Positions 12,401 to 23,653 are shown, counted from the stretch's first letter. The stretch is DNA of 64,000 bases from Pseudisothecium myosuroides (GCA_951799445.1 OX637295.1:22878001-22942000); one strand, 5' to 3'. A program made the numbers and translations. Notes: a model not told the origin generated them from the letters alone.

Positions 12401-12546
12401 TCTACACATATCCTGATTCTACATCTCTGAAGAACCCCAGAAGCGCTAGCATCGGCAGTACTGACGGAGAGCAAAGAATCAAGGGGTTGTCTGTGAGATC
12501 GGCAAGATCACGAAGGGATGCTTCCGGCTCTCAGAGGGAAAGATGA
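9436..12546 (+). CDS. Ankyrin-like large protein of unknown function (two exons)
   Basis: Exon 1 is 9436-10650 and exon 2 is 11077-12546. The intron (10651-11076) starts GT, ends AG and is phase 0, giving an 894-residue protein. Three stretches resemble ankyrin repeats: about 83-108 (ALVLACRGGHIRCVRRL), 121-145 (LKAAEAGHAHVVEELL) and 231-253 (VVAASQCHADVFRVLLA). Exon 2 opens with a soluble, probably beta-rich region (about 406-620). A highly charged Lys/Glu/Asp tract with 15-residue repeats follows (about 630-700), then two copies of a PSI-EAPE-D-ITDE motif near 750-786 and a basic, serine-rich tail. There is no signal peptide or membrane segment. The coding sequence is far richer in G+C than its surroundings. 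Its 3' end recurs as a broken copy at 30,296-30,640, and an internal piece at about 43,926-44,036. I do not recognise the family; the ankyrin call is tentative. Confidence 0.8.
10651..11076 (+). other. Intron of the ankyrin-like gene with internal duplication
   Basis: The intron contains two imperfect copies of one unit of roughly 190 bp (about 10,729-10,880 and 10,925-11,065). Both read GTCACATGTT...CCTTGAAACA...ATGAAGGTTAGACTGTA...CTGAATCTCGT...TTTTCTGATG. Splice sites are CAG|GTATTG and AATCAG|GTG. Confidence 0.7.
11745..11965 (+). repeat. 45-bp coding minisatellite (Lys/Glu-rich repeats)
   Basis: About four imperfect copies of a 45-bp unit encode DKNKDGEKSEKSEKK inside exon 2 of the ankyrin-like gene. 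The last copies are almost identical in DNA, which points to recent slippage or unequal exchange. All copies keep the reading frame. Confidence 0.85.
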
Positions 12547-13172
12547 CACTGCCTGTTGAATGAGGACGTTAGTAGTAGCAGATTCTTAAAGAGAGTGTAT
12601 ACTAATGTCAGATCATTATTTGGCATGCTTGGCAACCTGCCAAATTGTAGGTTGCATCTTGTTGTTTCATTTCACAATCTTCTCCCACATTCCGTTCCAG
12701 TGGATGAGCATAACAGATATATGTTTTGCTATTCTGAAAGGGTGTCTATGATGAGATTCGACATCGATCTTGACGCAAGTCAAGTGGGAACACCTAGTAC
12801 AGGGGTCAATAAAGTGTTTAACGTCAAGAGCCGAGGAGTTTCAAAGCACTGTTCAAAGCATCGACAGCACAAAGGATTATTTTTCGCAAGCCAGGTTGCT
12901 CTAGCTGCGTTTCAGCATGAAAGCCAAGCACTCAAGTCCTGCCTTTTTAACCGTACCTAAATTAGCAAGTGGTATCCAGGTGAGCACCCACAGGCAGATT
13001 CTCAAGAACGATTGACTTTTCATTTTTTTTGACATCAATCACAGAAAGATGTGCAATTGGGAGACAACAGGAAGAAGGTTGATCAGAGGGAGAACTCATT
13101 GTTGATTATAATGAAATTGCTGAAATATTGTCAAGTACGGAGTAGTTATTTTCGACTTAAAACTCATCGCAA
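12547..13172 (+). other. Probable 3' untranslated and downstream region
   Basis: It directly follows the stop codon of the ankyrin-like gene. The open frame at 12,556-12,960 is not kept in the duplicate at 30,625-31,045, which carries several insertions and deletions, so it is treated as non-coding. AATAAA-like polyadenylation signals occur (for example CAATAAAG near 12,809). Confidence 0.45.
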
Positions 13173-13243
13173 GGGAAGTAGGAGGGGTTACCATGTGGGA
13201 AATATTTGACCATTACCACATGGTAACGGCTCCTACTTCCCTT
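13171..13243. repeat. Perfect-stemmed foldback present in only one duplicate
   Basis: Arms of 26 bp (GGGAAGTAGGAGGGGTTACC... at 13,173-13,198, and its near reverse complement at 13,216-13,241) enclose a 17-bp loop. A second small hairpin (CTGAAAGTG...CACTTTCAG) follows at about 13,251-13,285. The paralogous segment near 31,230-31,280 lacks this block, so it was inserted or lost after the duplication. Confidence 0.65.
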
Positions 13244-13702
13244 ATAAAAGCTGAAAGTGCGCTCTTCGGGGGATCTCACTTTCAGACTTTTTATTAATTA
13301 CATCTCCCCATGGTCAATCTCCGGCATCATGTTCTTGACAGTCTTAATTTTTCTCAAAAGCATGAACCTTTCTTTGCAACGAACCTCGTCCCTTCCTCAA
13401 ACCCGGACTCCAAATTATTTCCGCCGGGGACTTTGCTCCTCTGGTTCGATGTACTTGTTCCTCTTTCAATGGAATTTGTCCGTTTGTTTCAAAAAACAAC
13501 AACAACCGGACTCCAAAAGTGTAGGCAGTTTGGTCAGGAAGGAAGTGTTGAAACTTGGAAGTGAGGGCATCACCAATGCATCCCACCCTTCTGTCTGTCA
13601 CATTTCTTTCAACACCTGGCGTACAGAGTTCGTGGTCAATTCCTTAGAATTGGTGGACTTCCACGACTTTGGCACTATTTGGGGTGCGCAGACAAAATTA
13701 AC

Positions 13703-13873
13703 GTCAATTTCGTTAAACTAGTGAAATTCCAATACTTTGGCGCGGTTCAGGCCACAGACCTGAAACCAAAATTTGTACTCCAGTCCTAGTTTGTGGCCTG
13801 AAATTAGACCATTGTGTAAAGATATATGTCACAAGTTTTGGCTTGTGGTATATCGCCAATTTAACAAAATTGA
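13703..13873. repeat. Intergenic copy of the PLATZ-intron element family
   Basis: The ends are GTCAATTTCGTTAAACTAG and the inverse of TCAATTTTGTTAAATTGGCG. Its interior (CCTGAAATTAGACC, AGATATATGTCACAAG) matches PLATZ intron 2. The paralogous copy sits at 31,592-31,744. Confidence 0.6.
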
Positions 13874-14927
13874 TATTTAGTGTATACATTCACCAATCAT
13901 CATGTAATTATGTTAACTACAGCTTTGCACAGGGGTACGTCACAATTCTTGACAAAACTCATAATAGTTCAAGTTGATGAAAGGAAGCCATGGCAAACTT
14001 CATCAATGTCCTCAACGACTTTAATGTTGTCAGACTTACAACAATGGGGATGGACGACAAAACTTTCTTTAAGAGACCGATAGAGATCGAGGTGGAACAA
14101 ATTGCAGCTCCAGCGCAATTTCAGTTTCTCTGTTCCAACAGTGTTCGTCACCTTTCATAGTGACGATGGCGTGACTCAAAGCGCCAAATTTGTCTCATTC
14201 AAATGCTCAGACTCGACAAATGATCAATTTCGTTAATATGGGAGGGTTATCTCGCCAAGAGTTGCAACCTACATCTAGATACACAAAGCTCTCTGCAAAT
14301 TAAAAGTGATTAAATGAATTTTCACCATGTGTAGTCTCCATCAGGAGACCCCCTTCAAGTACACGCTTATACGAAGGTGTTGCTTGTTTGCTTGGATTCT
14401 TGTTCTTGAATAAATAGAGGCGTAGTGTGCAGAGTACAAATGGCCCGGCATCACTTTTGACTATTCATTGAATGTGTGTGATAGACTTGGCGGGAGTCTT
14501 GGTGTAATGTAAAGTACAACACGAAATAAACACTACACCTTGAACAAAAAAATAGGAATATGTTCAATTCACCTCAAGCTGATCGACATGCATACATAGA
14601 CAACTAGAAAGTGCCAACCTCTGAAAATTAAGCCAAAGCCATGAAAATTGTGATCAAACATACGTACATGCATGCAGTTTAATATCCTTCATTGCCGTAA
14701 CTATGCAAACATGCGTCAATTTCATTAAATTGGAAGAATTCCACAACAACTTTATGCACCGCTAATTTGCTAAGTATTAATTTATACAACTTGCAATTAA
14801 GCGCATAAGAAATAGATGCAACTAGTCCCTCCCAAGGTTCCCCATCGAATTCGAATTCCACAACTTTGAGCACAATTTGCTAATTTGGTAATTTGTATAG
14901 CCGGCAAGCCCATCAATATCGTGGCAA
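13874..14927. other. Downstream flank of PLATZ copy A
   Basis: No gene is supported. A second partial copy of the end of the PLATZ last exon (GGGAGGGACTAGTTGC on the minus strand, near 14,820-14,845) repeats the sequence around the stop codon at 14,928, so this edge was tandemly duplicated. Half an intron-type element (GTCAATTTCATTAAATTGG) lies near 14,708. The whole stretch is duplicated at about 31,750-32,820. Confidence 0.5.
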
Positions 14928-16337
14928 CTAGTCCCTTCCAAGATTCCCGAGATGCAGATCCCAGTCGCCGTTGGCTTTGAGCGCCGCAATCAGATGATAT
15001 AATCCCGCACTTCGATATCCAAGTGGGTAAGCAGAGTAATCCGGAGCAGCTTGCGTCCGATTTGCTCGACCACGCCGTGATGATCCACCACCAGATGCTC
15101 GATTTCTTGCTGCAGTTGTAGCACCAGCGAGTCCCACCACCAGTGAACGTCAGTTTCATTACATTGGCACGATTCTAGCGTCAATACTTGTGACATATAT
15201 CTTAATTCACGAGGGTCTAATTTCAGCATAGAAACTACAGTAGGACAAGTCAGCATGGATTTTTATCTGTTTCAGGACTTACATCCTGCATCAAAACGTG
15301 CTATAGTGGAATACCGCAAATCTAATTAAATTGGACGTTTAATCAGTACCTCGAGCTCTTGCAGCTGCTGCAATCCCAGAACCAGCTCCTCCACGGTGAA
15401 GGTCCCGGTAATTTACTGGAGCACTTCTTCGACCATTGGAGTCACGTACTGCAGCAGGAGGCTCCTCTGCACCATTTTCACCACCACTGGAGCTTCCAGA
15501 GCGATCATGGATCACAGGCAGAGCCTTCGAACTTGACCCAGTCAGCCTCCCTTTGATTTTCTCAAGTGCCATCTGTGGAAACTCATTGGTTGCAGCCAAT
15601 GCACCGACTTGCATCCGGAGCAGATTCCTCCCCGGCTGCCGTTGTGCTAGCGTGATCAGACACTCCACAGAACACAAGAGAAAGTCTTCCTTGCAACCCT
15701 GGGAGTTCGCAATGGCCTTGTTGCAGGCTTCACAACTTTGTAGAGGACTGGGCTGCCCACGGCGGGTCTTAGCGCGCTTGGCGGGGGGTCTAGAGCTTGC
15801 CGATGCCTGGTGGTAGTGGCCGGTTCGGAGGTAGCAGAGGCTGCCAGTGTTCAACAAGCATTTCTGGATGTGCTTGGTGCTCTCGTGGGGGAGGTATTTG
15901 GCGAGATCCTCCGGGTCGACGGCGCTCTTGTGGGACTGGCGCCGAACCCGCATCAAGGATGGCAATTTCGTTAAACTCGGGGAATTCCAGAGCTTTGGCA
16001 CCTTTCAGAAATCAGAACGTGCGTTGTGAAATGTAAATCCTATACGTGTCCCTTGAATTTAGAGGTTTATGCACATGTATGTAAGAAATTTGGTGGTGAA
16101 ATTGTTCCAATTTAACGAAATTGACCCTACCTGCAACCAGCGATGGCCGGTGTGCTCCCCATTTCCTCGGAATATGAGGGGGCAGAGTCCACCGAGCTTG
16201 CATTGGAGGCAGTAGTAGTTGTTGCAGTCTCTCGGGGATCTGCATGTGGGGCACTTGCCTTCATAGGTTTTGGCGTCAATCAGGTAGTCGGCTTCCACGA
16301 AGCGCGTCCAGATCTCATAATCATTGCCTTGCGCCAT
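14928..16337 (-). CDS. PLATZ-type zinc-binding transcription regulator, copy A (impaired splice site)
   Basis: Exons on the minus strand are 16337-16131, 15947-15350 and 15109-14928, which would give 328 residues. The first exon holds the zinc-binding cysteines and histidines (CPTC, CLQC, then C and H..H up to HRWLQ). The second continues with VRRQSHKSAV, matching the Q-(I/V)-R-R-S core of PLATZ proteins, and later CEAC...LLCSVEC, the second metal-binding pair. PLATZ proteins are plant-specific zinc-dependent binders of A/T-rich DNA, generally acting as repressors in the nucleus. The acceptor expected before VRRQ reads CGG instead of the CAG seen in copy B. An AG at 15,993 could serve instead and would add 15 in-frame residues from the intron. 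The protein may therefore be altered or the gene failing. The last exon encodes a basic, Gly/Arg-rich tail. Confidence 0.65.
15149..15336. repeat. PLATZ copy A intron 2 made of the TIR element
   Basis: Intron 2 (15,349-15,110, minus strand) is mostly one element. The plus-strand left end is GTCAGTTTCATTACATTGGC and the right end AATTAAATTGGACG, forming degenerate inverted repeats. Confidence 0.55.
15961..16127. repeat. PLATZ copy A intron 1 made of the TIR element
   Basis: Intron 1 (16,130-15,948, minus strand, 183 nt) contains the element almost edge to edge. The left end is GGCAATTTCGTTAAACTCGG, and the right end is the inverse of GGTCAATTTCGTTAAATTGG. Its interior matches intergenic copies at 36,724-36,881 and 47,445-47,602. 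Confidence 0.7.
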
Positions 16338-17942
16338 GATGGAACAGCAATTCAGGTGGGGAATTAATCGTACAATCGTATGGGTAGAAAATTATCGTCA
16401 GCAGTACCCTGCAAAAGGAAATTAATCATGGTTTATGTCAACATGGGTATGCAATGTAGCTGCGGTAATTCTCTAACAAATTACCCTAAAAGAATTCACA
16501 TCAGCAAAAACGAAAGTTTTCATGGTTTATATTTACAAAAGTACTCATCGTCTGTGGCTGCACAGGCAAAAAGTTGAAAAGGCCCGACAGGGAAGCAAAC
16601 TAGGGAGGATGTGAATTGCCACAAGGAAAGAGCATTAAACCAGAGAAAAAAAGCAGTTGGAATCCTTTTGCGACAGTCCACGAGCAGATAGCGTAACTAA
16701 GCAAAGGAATGGACTTGCAATTGGATGATTAAAGTGCACTTTGAACTAGAAGCCATGCTCTCTCAGAGAATTTCTATTCAGCCGCATTCTAAGATTTTAA
16801 GATACATTGTACGCTAAGGAGCGAAAAGCGTTTGTGATAAATTTAATCTTCTAACTAGCCAAGGTCTAAAAAAGAATTTAGTTTCGGAAACTTAAAAAGC
16901 GGAAGCTCAAGGATTGATCTCATTCCTCTCTTTCTTTAAATTATTGATAAACAAGGTTCATCTATACTACAGAAAGTACTTTGTCGCCTTGAATCATACC
17001 CTAAAGAAGTCAGGTCTGCAATTCTGCTTACATGAAAAGCTGAATTTAAAGTAGATCTAACTTCTACCAATCTACACACCAGGTCGATCATTGTGTTGCA
17101 AGAATCAAACCATACCATGAGCGAGTCTGCGAGAGACTAATGAAAATATATTCCGACACAGATGCGTTCTTTTCGACAACAATTCTTAATTTCAGACAGA
17201 AAATGTCGCCAGGATTTTACAGTACTCTGGCTCCTGGTATACGTATGATTTTGCAGGGACTTATGTATCTAACATCACATAGTATGATGACAGACCCTGG
17301 CTTCTTAATATACAGTACATCTTAGCTTGAGAAAAACCAAGGCAGTAAAGCTTTACCTGAGTGTGAATATGATGCAATACAAGTGAGATCGTCCAACACC
17401 TTTAATTGAGCTCAAACGACGCTAATGTGCGTGAAGAGTGCAATTCTATTCAGCAAGCTCAACCAAAGCGCTAGCTAGTTTGGCAAAAAGCTGAAGACTA
17501 GAAAAAATAAGAACCGTGTGCTGCTTTGGCAAATTGTGAAGAAGACCAAGTGATTCTCTTTTATGCTGATGCACGATCCTCCCGACGAGACAGACGATCT
17601 TGGGGACTGCGAATTTTCGGGAAGCTTGATGGATGCCCTCGATCTGCTCGTCACTTCCATCCCACCGAGTCCATAGTATTGCTAACATTGCGAACGTCGA
17701 TCGATGAATTGCAACGGAGTTCAGAGAGTTCAATCTTCATACTCATGCATGATCTGCCTTTCATGACTTTCCCCAATTGACAAAAGGAACTAGCCTCTGC
17801 AAGTTTTACACGAAATAATACCTCTGCATTTGCAAATGCCTGCATTTTTAATAAATGATTCAAATGCCAAATCTCAGATAAATTGGCGGTACTTGACACG
17901 CCAATTCAACATTTACGCTCAGATTATTCATATTAAAAAATT
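16338..17942. other. Upstream region of PLATZ copy A
   Basis: It should contain the promoter and leader of the minus-strand PLATZ gene. Its counterpart is 34,322-35,958, with several indels between them. Open frames on either strand are not conserved between the two copies, so none is called. No core promoter motif could be placed with confidence. Confidence 0.4.
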
Positions 17943-18262
17943 CAATTATTTGAGTTTAGTTGGCCCAGCATTCCAATCCGTTGGCACCTCTCTGAAAGTG
18001 CGTTCTGAAACAATAATCCACACCTATCCTAGATTTTAGAACTGTATGGATGTGTACAGCACAATTTTTGATGCCATAATTGTGTCACGATAATGAAATT
18101 CATGGTTACTGTAAGGCCAATTTCATTAAAATGGCCATATTCTTGACTTTGGCACTTTTACAGTTTAGAACGCCTGTTCTGAACTCTATATTTGTCCTAG
18201 ATGGTCAAAATGGCACACTGTCAAAATGGTGCCACAATACCACCATTTTAGTGAAATTGCCC
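17943..18262. repeat. Two adjacent copies of the PLATZ-intron element family
   Basis: One degenerate copy covers about 17,943-18,105; its interior, GCACCTCTCTGAAAGTGCGT...TAGATTTTAGA, matches intron 1. A second, at 18,115-18,262, has ends GGCCAATTTCATTAAAATGG and the inverse of GGGCAATTTCACTAAAATGG. Neither is inside a recognised gene. Confidence 0.55.
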
Positions 18263-18280
18263 ATATATATAAAGTGCATT

Positions 18281-19192
18281 TTAACCCCTGAGGGACCGTT
18301 GTCTCTTCGGGGGACAAATGCATTTTTGGGCAGGTACCTACGGGCTGAATTTTTTTTGTGATTTTTTGAAACTTTTTTTGGAGATAGAAAAACTGATAAG
18401 CTTTGTGGGAATATAATTTTTGTCACAATCGGTGCCCGGGAAAAAAAGTTATGACCAAATAAGCTCAAAACAAGGGATGGCGGGCAGCCCGGGCAGCAAA
18501 AAAAAAATGGACAAAAATTTGAATTTTTTTTTTGGATTTTTTTTCTCATAGATTATATTTTTGTCTATCTCGAAAGCTTTGATTCATTTCATTTGGTATG
18601 TTATGAGAAAGTTATGGACATTCTTGTTTTTGGGGCAGTTATAGTATCTTCTTGAAAAAAATAACTTGTAGGATTCATTTCTGAATGCAATTTTTCAAAT
18701 TTTTCAATTTTTTTTTTTGATGGTTTAGTTTACTTGCTAGAAAAATCTCACCATTGGGATTAGTGCATTTCAATTCCATTTAAGAGATATTGATATTTTA
18801 GATTTTCCTTCTATCTCGTACCTACTTCTACTTAACAAATTTTTTTAAGAATGATAATTAAGTTTTTTTGAATTTTTTTTTTCCCCCTAGACTCTCAACT
18901 CAAAATTTTGTAGTGCAAAAATTTTAAGTTAAAAATGTTTAAAGTCAAAAAATCTAGTCCCGCAATGTGCTGAAAAACTTGTTTTTTCCACTTTGAACGC
19001 AGATGTCTTGCAATCTGTGCGGTCAAAAATTCTGAAATTTTTTCCACACACTCTCGTACTAGTTAGGTGTAAGATCCTACGGTTAGATGTGGAAAAAAAA
19101 ATTAATTTTCAAATTTTTTAACTTTTTGCTACAAAAATGGCAGTTTTCAGTGTTTTTTGGCAGAAAAAAGACCTCAATCCTTTAGGGGTTAA
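18281..19192. mobile_element. TTAA-flanked inverted-repeat element C
   Basis: A 904-bp element between two TTAA copies, with ends CCCCTGAGGGACC and CCTTTAGGGG. It is closely similar to element B throughout, including the TCGGTGCCCGGGAAAAAAAG segment. It carries no transposase. Confidence 0.75.
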
Positions 19193-19931
19193 TCTCAACA
19201 TTGTGCTCTGCTTAGCCAAGATAAATTTTCATCTCCTCCCCTTTTTATTCACTAAATTATCATTTCTTTTGTTCCTTGCTTGAGCATTTGTGACCCTAAG
19301 TTAACAAAATTGGCATTTATTAATTCCGGGTATTGATTATGTTATCAATTTCTCATTATCTTGTGAAAAACTTTCATTGATGTTGCTTCATAACTTGGAG
19401 TAATGTAGGATTGTAGGAGGTGCTATTTTAAAGAGGATCCTCCATGGATTGATCCAACTTTTTGGAAGTTTTTTTATCTTCGTAGAATTAGTTGTAAATT
19501 TGAACTTGACATTATATAACTATATAAGGTTTTATAAGTATCCCCACCTTTAGTCCTTGATACATAAGTTCACAAACTTTGGTATACCTACACTTGTACA
19601 ATAGAATTTTATGAAAAGATCAATAGACTCATTGAAGTGTCTCTTATGTTTCCATTAAAGTTTCAATAGACTTCCATTAAAGTATCCCGCAATAGTGTCA
19701 TTAAACTATCTCCATATTTAACTGCAATTGATGAACTACTAATTTTTCTAGATTTTGAATTTAGATTCAATTATATGACAATTTTAGTAGCCTAGGGAGC
19801 TTTCACTTTGAAAATTCATAGAAATTACATGTCATATTCAAAAAATGGGTGGTTGCAAGAATGAATAGCTATTGCTGTTCCACTTTGGCCTTGACTTTGG
19901 CCTATTTTTTGCTAATATTTCCAATACTATG
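19193..19931. other. AT-rich intergenic DNA
   Basis: I see no gene, RNA or structured repeat here. Confidence 0.4.
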
Positions 19932-20783
19932 GGGTGATTGCAAGAAACACTTGTACTATTTGTTGCGTTTTGCATTTTTGGACTTTTAGTACTTTTTGTA
20001 TTATGAGTCACCTTCAGTACTATTGAAGGTATGGAATATAAAATTGGAATGGTCAATTGGATTTCAAATTTATTATTCTCACAACATGTGATGTTCATCA
20101 TTGGATGACACAAATGGATGGAAATACTTAATTTGCCATTAAAAGACAATTTAAATTGGGAGATAGAAGGTATTACAAGCCCCACCAGTACTATTGAGTC
20201 TTTTGTTTACCTTAAAATACTATTTTGAGCCATAGGTTGCAATTTCTGCTAGAAAATGAGACTTTCACGTTTCTATTTTTTTAAATTAGGAAATGAGTTT
20301 GAAAAAAATATTTTAAAAATTTCCATTATTGCTGACTAAGAGCAAAGTAGGAAGATCAAAGTTAGAAATAAAAAAATATTTTTAATTCAACATAAATTCA
20401 ACCTGAATATAGCACAATATTTAAGCCAATATAAAACACACTTGGAAAATGTTTTTGGAAATCCCTCTCTTGAGAAGGTGTATTTCTATTAGAAGAGCTA
20501 GCCTACCAAATTTGATGATGTAACTCTTCAAAATAGGTACTCAATAGTACTAAAAAGTAAGAACCACCAAAACCGCATGAGTGACATATATTCAAAATTC
20601 AATTTCACCTATTACGTTAATTTTGAAAAACTTGAAATAATTCAAGTGCATTTTCTATTGATATAGAAAGCTTGCTTTTGAATTTCATGTTCATTCAATC
20701 ATTTTTGCAATACTTATGGCACAAAACAACTTCCGCATTGAACATGTGACGGAAAATAGTACAACTGTTTCTTGCAATCACCC
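19932..20783. mobile_element. TIR element with GGGTGATTGCAAGAAACA ends
   Basis: The left end is GGGTGATTGCAAGAAACACT and the right end the inverse of GGGTGATTGCAAGAAACAGT, continuing into TTGTACTATTT-like sequence on both sides. TATG flanks both ends (19,928-19,931 and 20,784-20,787), a 4-bp target duplication. The 852-bp interior has no transposase frame. Related ends recur near 29,460, 40,014, 40,638, 45,420, 50,511, 51,128 and 63,510. Confidence 0.7.
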
Positions 20784-20787
20784 TATG

Positions 20788-22161
20788 AACTTTTGGAATT
20801 TTTTTTTTAAATAAAAGAAAATAAAGTTAATTAGTATAATAATAAAAATGACATATCACCAAAACCTTAGACCAAAAAAAATCTAGGTTAAAAGTCATTC
20901 ACAAAAGACAATGAGCTGAAATTTTCAAAAAAATGGACACTTTGACATTTTAATTTGTTAAAAATAGGATTTTTTTTTTTAAATAACTAAAAATTGAACA
21001 TTTTGGAGGCCTTCATGGAGAAGATTTTTCACCAAAAATATAATCTTGAAACCATCTTCAATGTTTAGAAATGTACACGCAAGAATATGTTCTTGAAAAA
21101 TATGGCATACATGATTATACTCAAGACAACCATCTCTAGTAAAAAGTTCAAGTTCCTATGAGTTGTGCTTCAAAAGTTATTGCAAAGGAATGCTTTGGCA
21201 CTCCCTCTTGTAACAAATAACTAGTGCAGGTGTTTCTTGTAACAACCTAATTCCAATTTCTTTTTGGAAAATTTATGAATTTCAATTGCTAAAACTACAA
21301 AAATATTTTGACTAGAAGAAAAATGCCTTCAACTTTTCTAAATTGCTTATTTTAACAGTTTTAGGTATTTCCACCTTATCCTGTACCTTGAGTCCAGGTG
21401 GGAGATGCCACGGGCATTGATACTTGTATTACTGATGTTTGTATTCTAAACTAAAAATCTTGAAAAAGGATTGACAGAATTCTCCGTGCCAAAGTTTTGG
21501 TATAAACCTCTAGAAGAAAACTGATGATTTATTACTTGATGTTTTATTATTTCCAAAGCAAATTTTGCTCTGGAAATAGGAAATTTTTGCGCTGAAATCA
21601 GAACATCAAGTAGATTGTGTTGACTCTAACATAGTTTTATTCTAGTAAAAAGATCATAGTGTCAAGTCTAGTTTTCCAGGCAGACTTGTCACCATTCCAT
21701 TGAATAGTCAAAACAACATTATAACTCATAACTCAGCCCCTCTTTCTACACCCTCAGATTTGCAAAAAAATTACAAATACGGATGTCTGTGATGAACTTT
21801 TAGACTTGGCATTATGTCCCATAATGCTTGAGAGTTAGGAGGCCCAAGAGCATTATCTAGTCCATTTCCTAAATGGGAGAAGTTATGGTCTTATCACTCT
21901 TACTAGTGTGCCTTGTACCATTGCCACAATCAAAACAAAATTAAAAGTATTTTTTTCTTATTTTTTTAATTCATAAAAGCTTTATTAAAATTCAAAAATT
22001 TTAATAGCATAGGGCCAATCGCCACAAAACAAAGCCCGTGCACCCCTCGTTGCCAAGGACTTTTTGATAGTACTAAGAACTTGACCAAGTGACCCACGGT
22101 CCAAGAGAGCTCACCATAACAAAAAAACAAAAAAAACAAAAAAAAAACCTAATTTAAGGTA
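20788..22161. other. AT-rich intergenic DNA with a related repeat end
   Basis: A degenerate inverse end of the GGGTGATTGCAAG family (GTGCAGGTGTTTCTTGTAAC) occurs near 21,225. Nothing else is recognised. Confidence 0.4.
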
Positions 22162-22467
22162 ATGGATGGAGCATTGGAACCATCTAGTGCAAGAGAGAGG
22201 TTGTCACATAAGAAATTTGAAAAAATGGAGATTCTCCACAATCATGGTGATCTAGGAAAGAACCGTTCATGTTGTCAAGACGATTTGATTTTCAACCTAT
22301 TGACATTCATTGATATATTGAGTCTGGATGATACATCAGTTATTCATTGGAAATGTATGTCCATTCATCCAGATGCAGTGGTATTCTTTTTCTTGGAAAC
22401 ATGTGGGTTACTAACCATGGCAATTTCATCCACCCAAAAATGGAGAATATTTCACCAAACATTTTAG
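22162..22467 (+). pseudogene. Open frame with a faint F-box-like segment
   Basis: A 101-residue frame contains DDLIFNLLTFIDILSLDDTS followed by HWKCMSIHPD. The order of acidic pair, leucine-rich helix and tryptophan-basic motif loosely resembles an F-box. It lies 1.3 kb upstream of the first SKP1-like gene, whose family binds F-boxes. There is no repeated downstream domain and no supporting paralogue, so it may be a decayed fragment or chance. Confidence 0.22.
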
Positions 22468-22558
22468 TATCTTTATTATTCCAACATTGCAACTCAAGGA
22501 AAAATAGCCACAAATCAAATCCCTATGACAAAAGATTGAATCATCAACTATGCTTCCA

Positions 22559-23215
22559 ATTTAACCCTTAAAGTTCTTTGACTATGTTTTCATCAAAAAA
22601 ATGCTTAAAAACTGCCATTTCTAGTACAAGTACCAAAGTTTAGAAAAAAAAAACATTTTTCGACATATATAACCGTCAGATCTTATAGTATGCTAGTTTT
22701 AGAAGATGTGCGCAAAATTTCAGAATTTTCCACTATGCGGATTGGAAGATATTAGTGTATGAATTGGCAAAAATCCTTTTTTTGTCCCTGCAAAAAACAA
22801 GGCAGCTACATTTTACAAGGTCACATTTGTATGAAAAAATGTCCAAAATGGTGGTGCTTCTTTGAATTTTTTTTTCTAAACAAGTTGGCTACATGTTTAA
22901 AAATTTCCAAATCATTTAAATTGTACAACATATAGAAAAAAATAATAAGCAGAAAGTAGTACTGAATAATTCAAAATACAAAATTGCTGAGAATTTAATT
23001 ATGGAATTAAAAAATGTCAATTTCAAAGGTTTTAATGTTTTCATGCACAATCTAAATCCTAAGATTTTATTTTTTTCAAAAGATATTGAAAATTGAGTGA
23101 CAAAAACAACTTCAAAGTTTATTTTAGAATAGAGAATCCATAACTTCTCACAAACAAAAATTCCTCATAACTTTTGACTCATTGATTGGAATGGAATGAT
23201 TCAAAGATTTCCACG
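22559..23215. mobile_element. Truncated TTAA-family element D
   Basis: The left end reads TTTAACCCTTAAAGTTCTTT and continues with the family's conserved terminal region (AACTGCCATTTCTAG, CAGATCTTATAGTA, GGATTGGAAGATATTAG). Similarity to element A fades near 23,215 and no matching right terminus follows. Confidence 0.55.
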
Positions 23216-23646
23216 TATATATGTATACATAAATTAGAAAACAAATTTCAAATTTTTGCTTTTAAAAAAAGTGATTTTTTTCAATCTACCCAGATTCCCC
23301 AAGTTGAGGACTTTCTTTTCTTCAATTTCAAGTCTAAATTTTTTCACCAACAAATATCATACTCTTCACTGATTCTAGTGACCTAAAGTTGGGTTTAGGG
23401 TTCAGGGTTTAAACCGTTTGAATTGAATTTCCACAATATGATCGATCAAACTAATCATCTTAAAACCTTGGACTGTGCTCGTTTAGTGCAGATGGGATAT
23501 CCGTGGGATATTGCAAAGCACAACATATGCTATCCGACTAAATTTTTGGGAGGACGTTCGAGACGTATTTCACAAAACTGACTTTCGAGATTACTTGAAT
23601 TAGGAGTCCCAAATACCCTACTTCCGAGGCTTGCTTGAATCAGACC

Positions 23647-23653
23647 TATATGA
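23647..23653 (+). promoter_or_regulatory. TATA-like element of SKP1-like copy A
   Basis: TATATGA lies 138 nt before the start codon, inside a block (GGCTTGCTTGAATCAGACC upstream, CCAC downstream) conserved in front of all five SKP1-like genes. Confidence 0.45.

Noticed and set aside
12556..12960. 134-codon frame after the ankyrin-like gene
   Set aside because: The duplicate at 30,625-31,045 has indels that destroy the frame; best read as 3' untranslated sequence.
14797..15159. Alternative minus-strand frame over the last PLATZ exon (tryptophan/cysteine-rich)
   Set aside because: The splice phase from exon 2 leads into the other frame, which is almost unchanged between the two copies, while this one ends differently.
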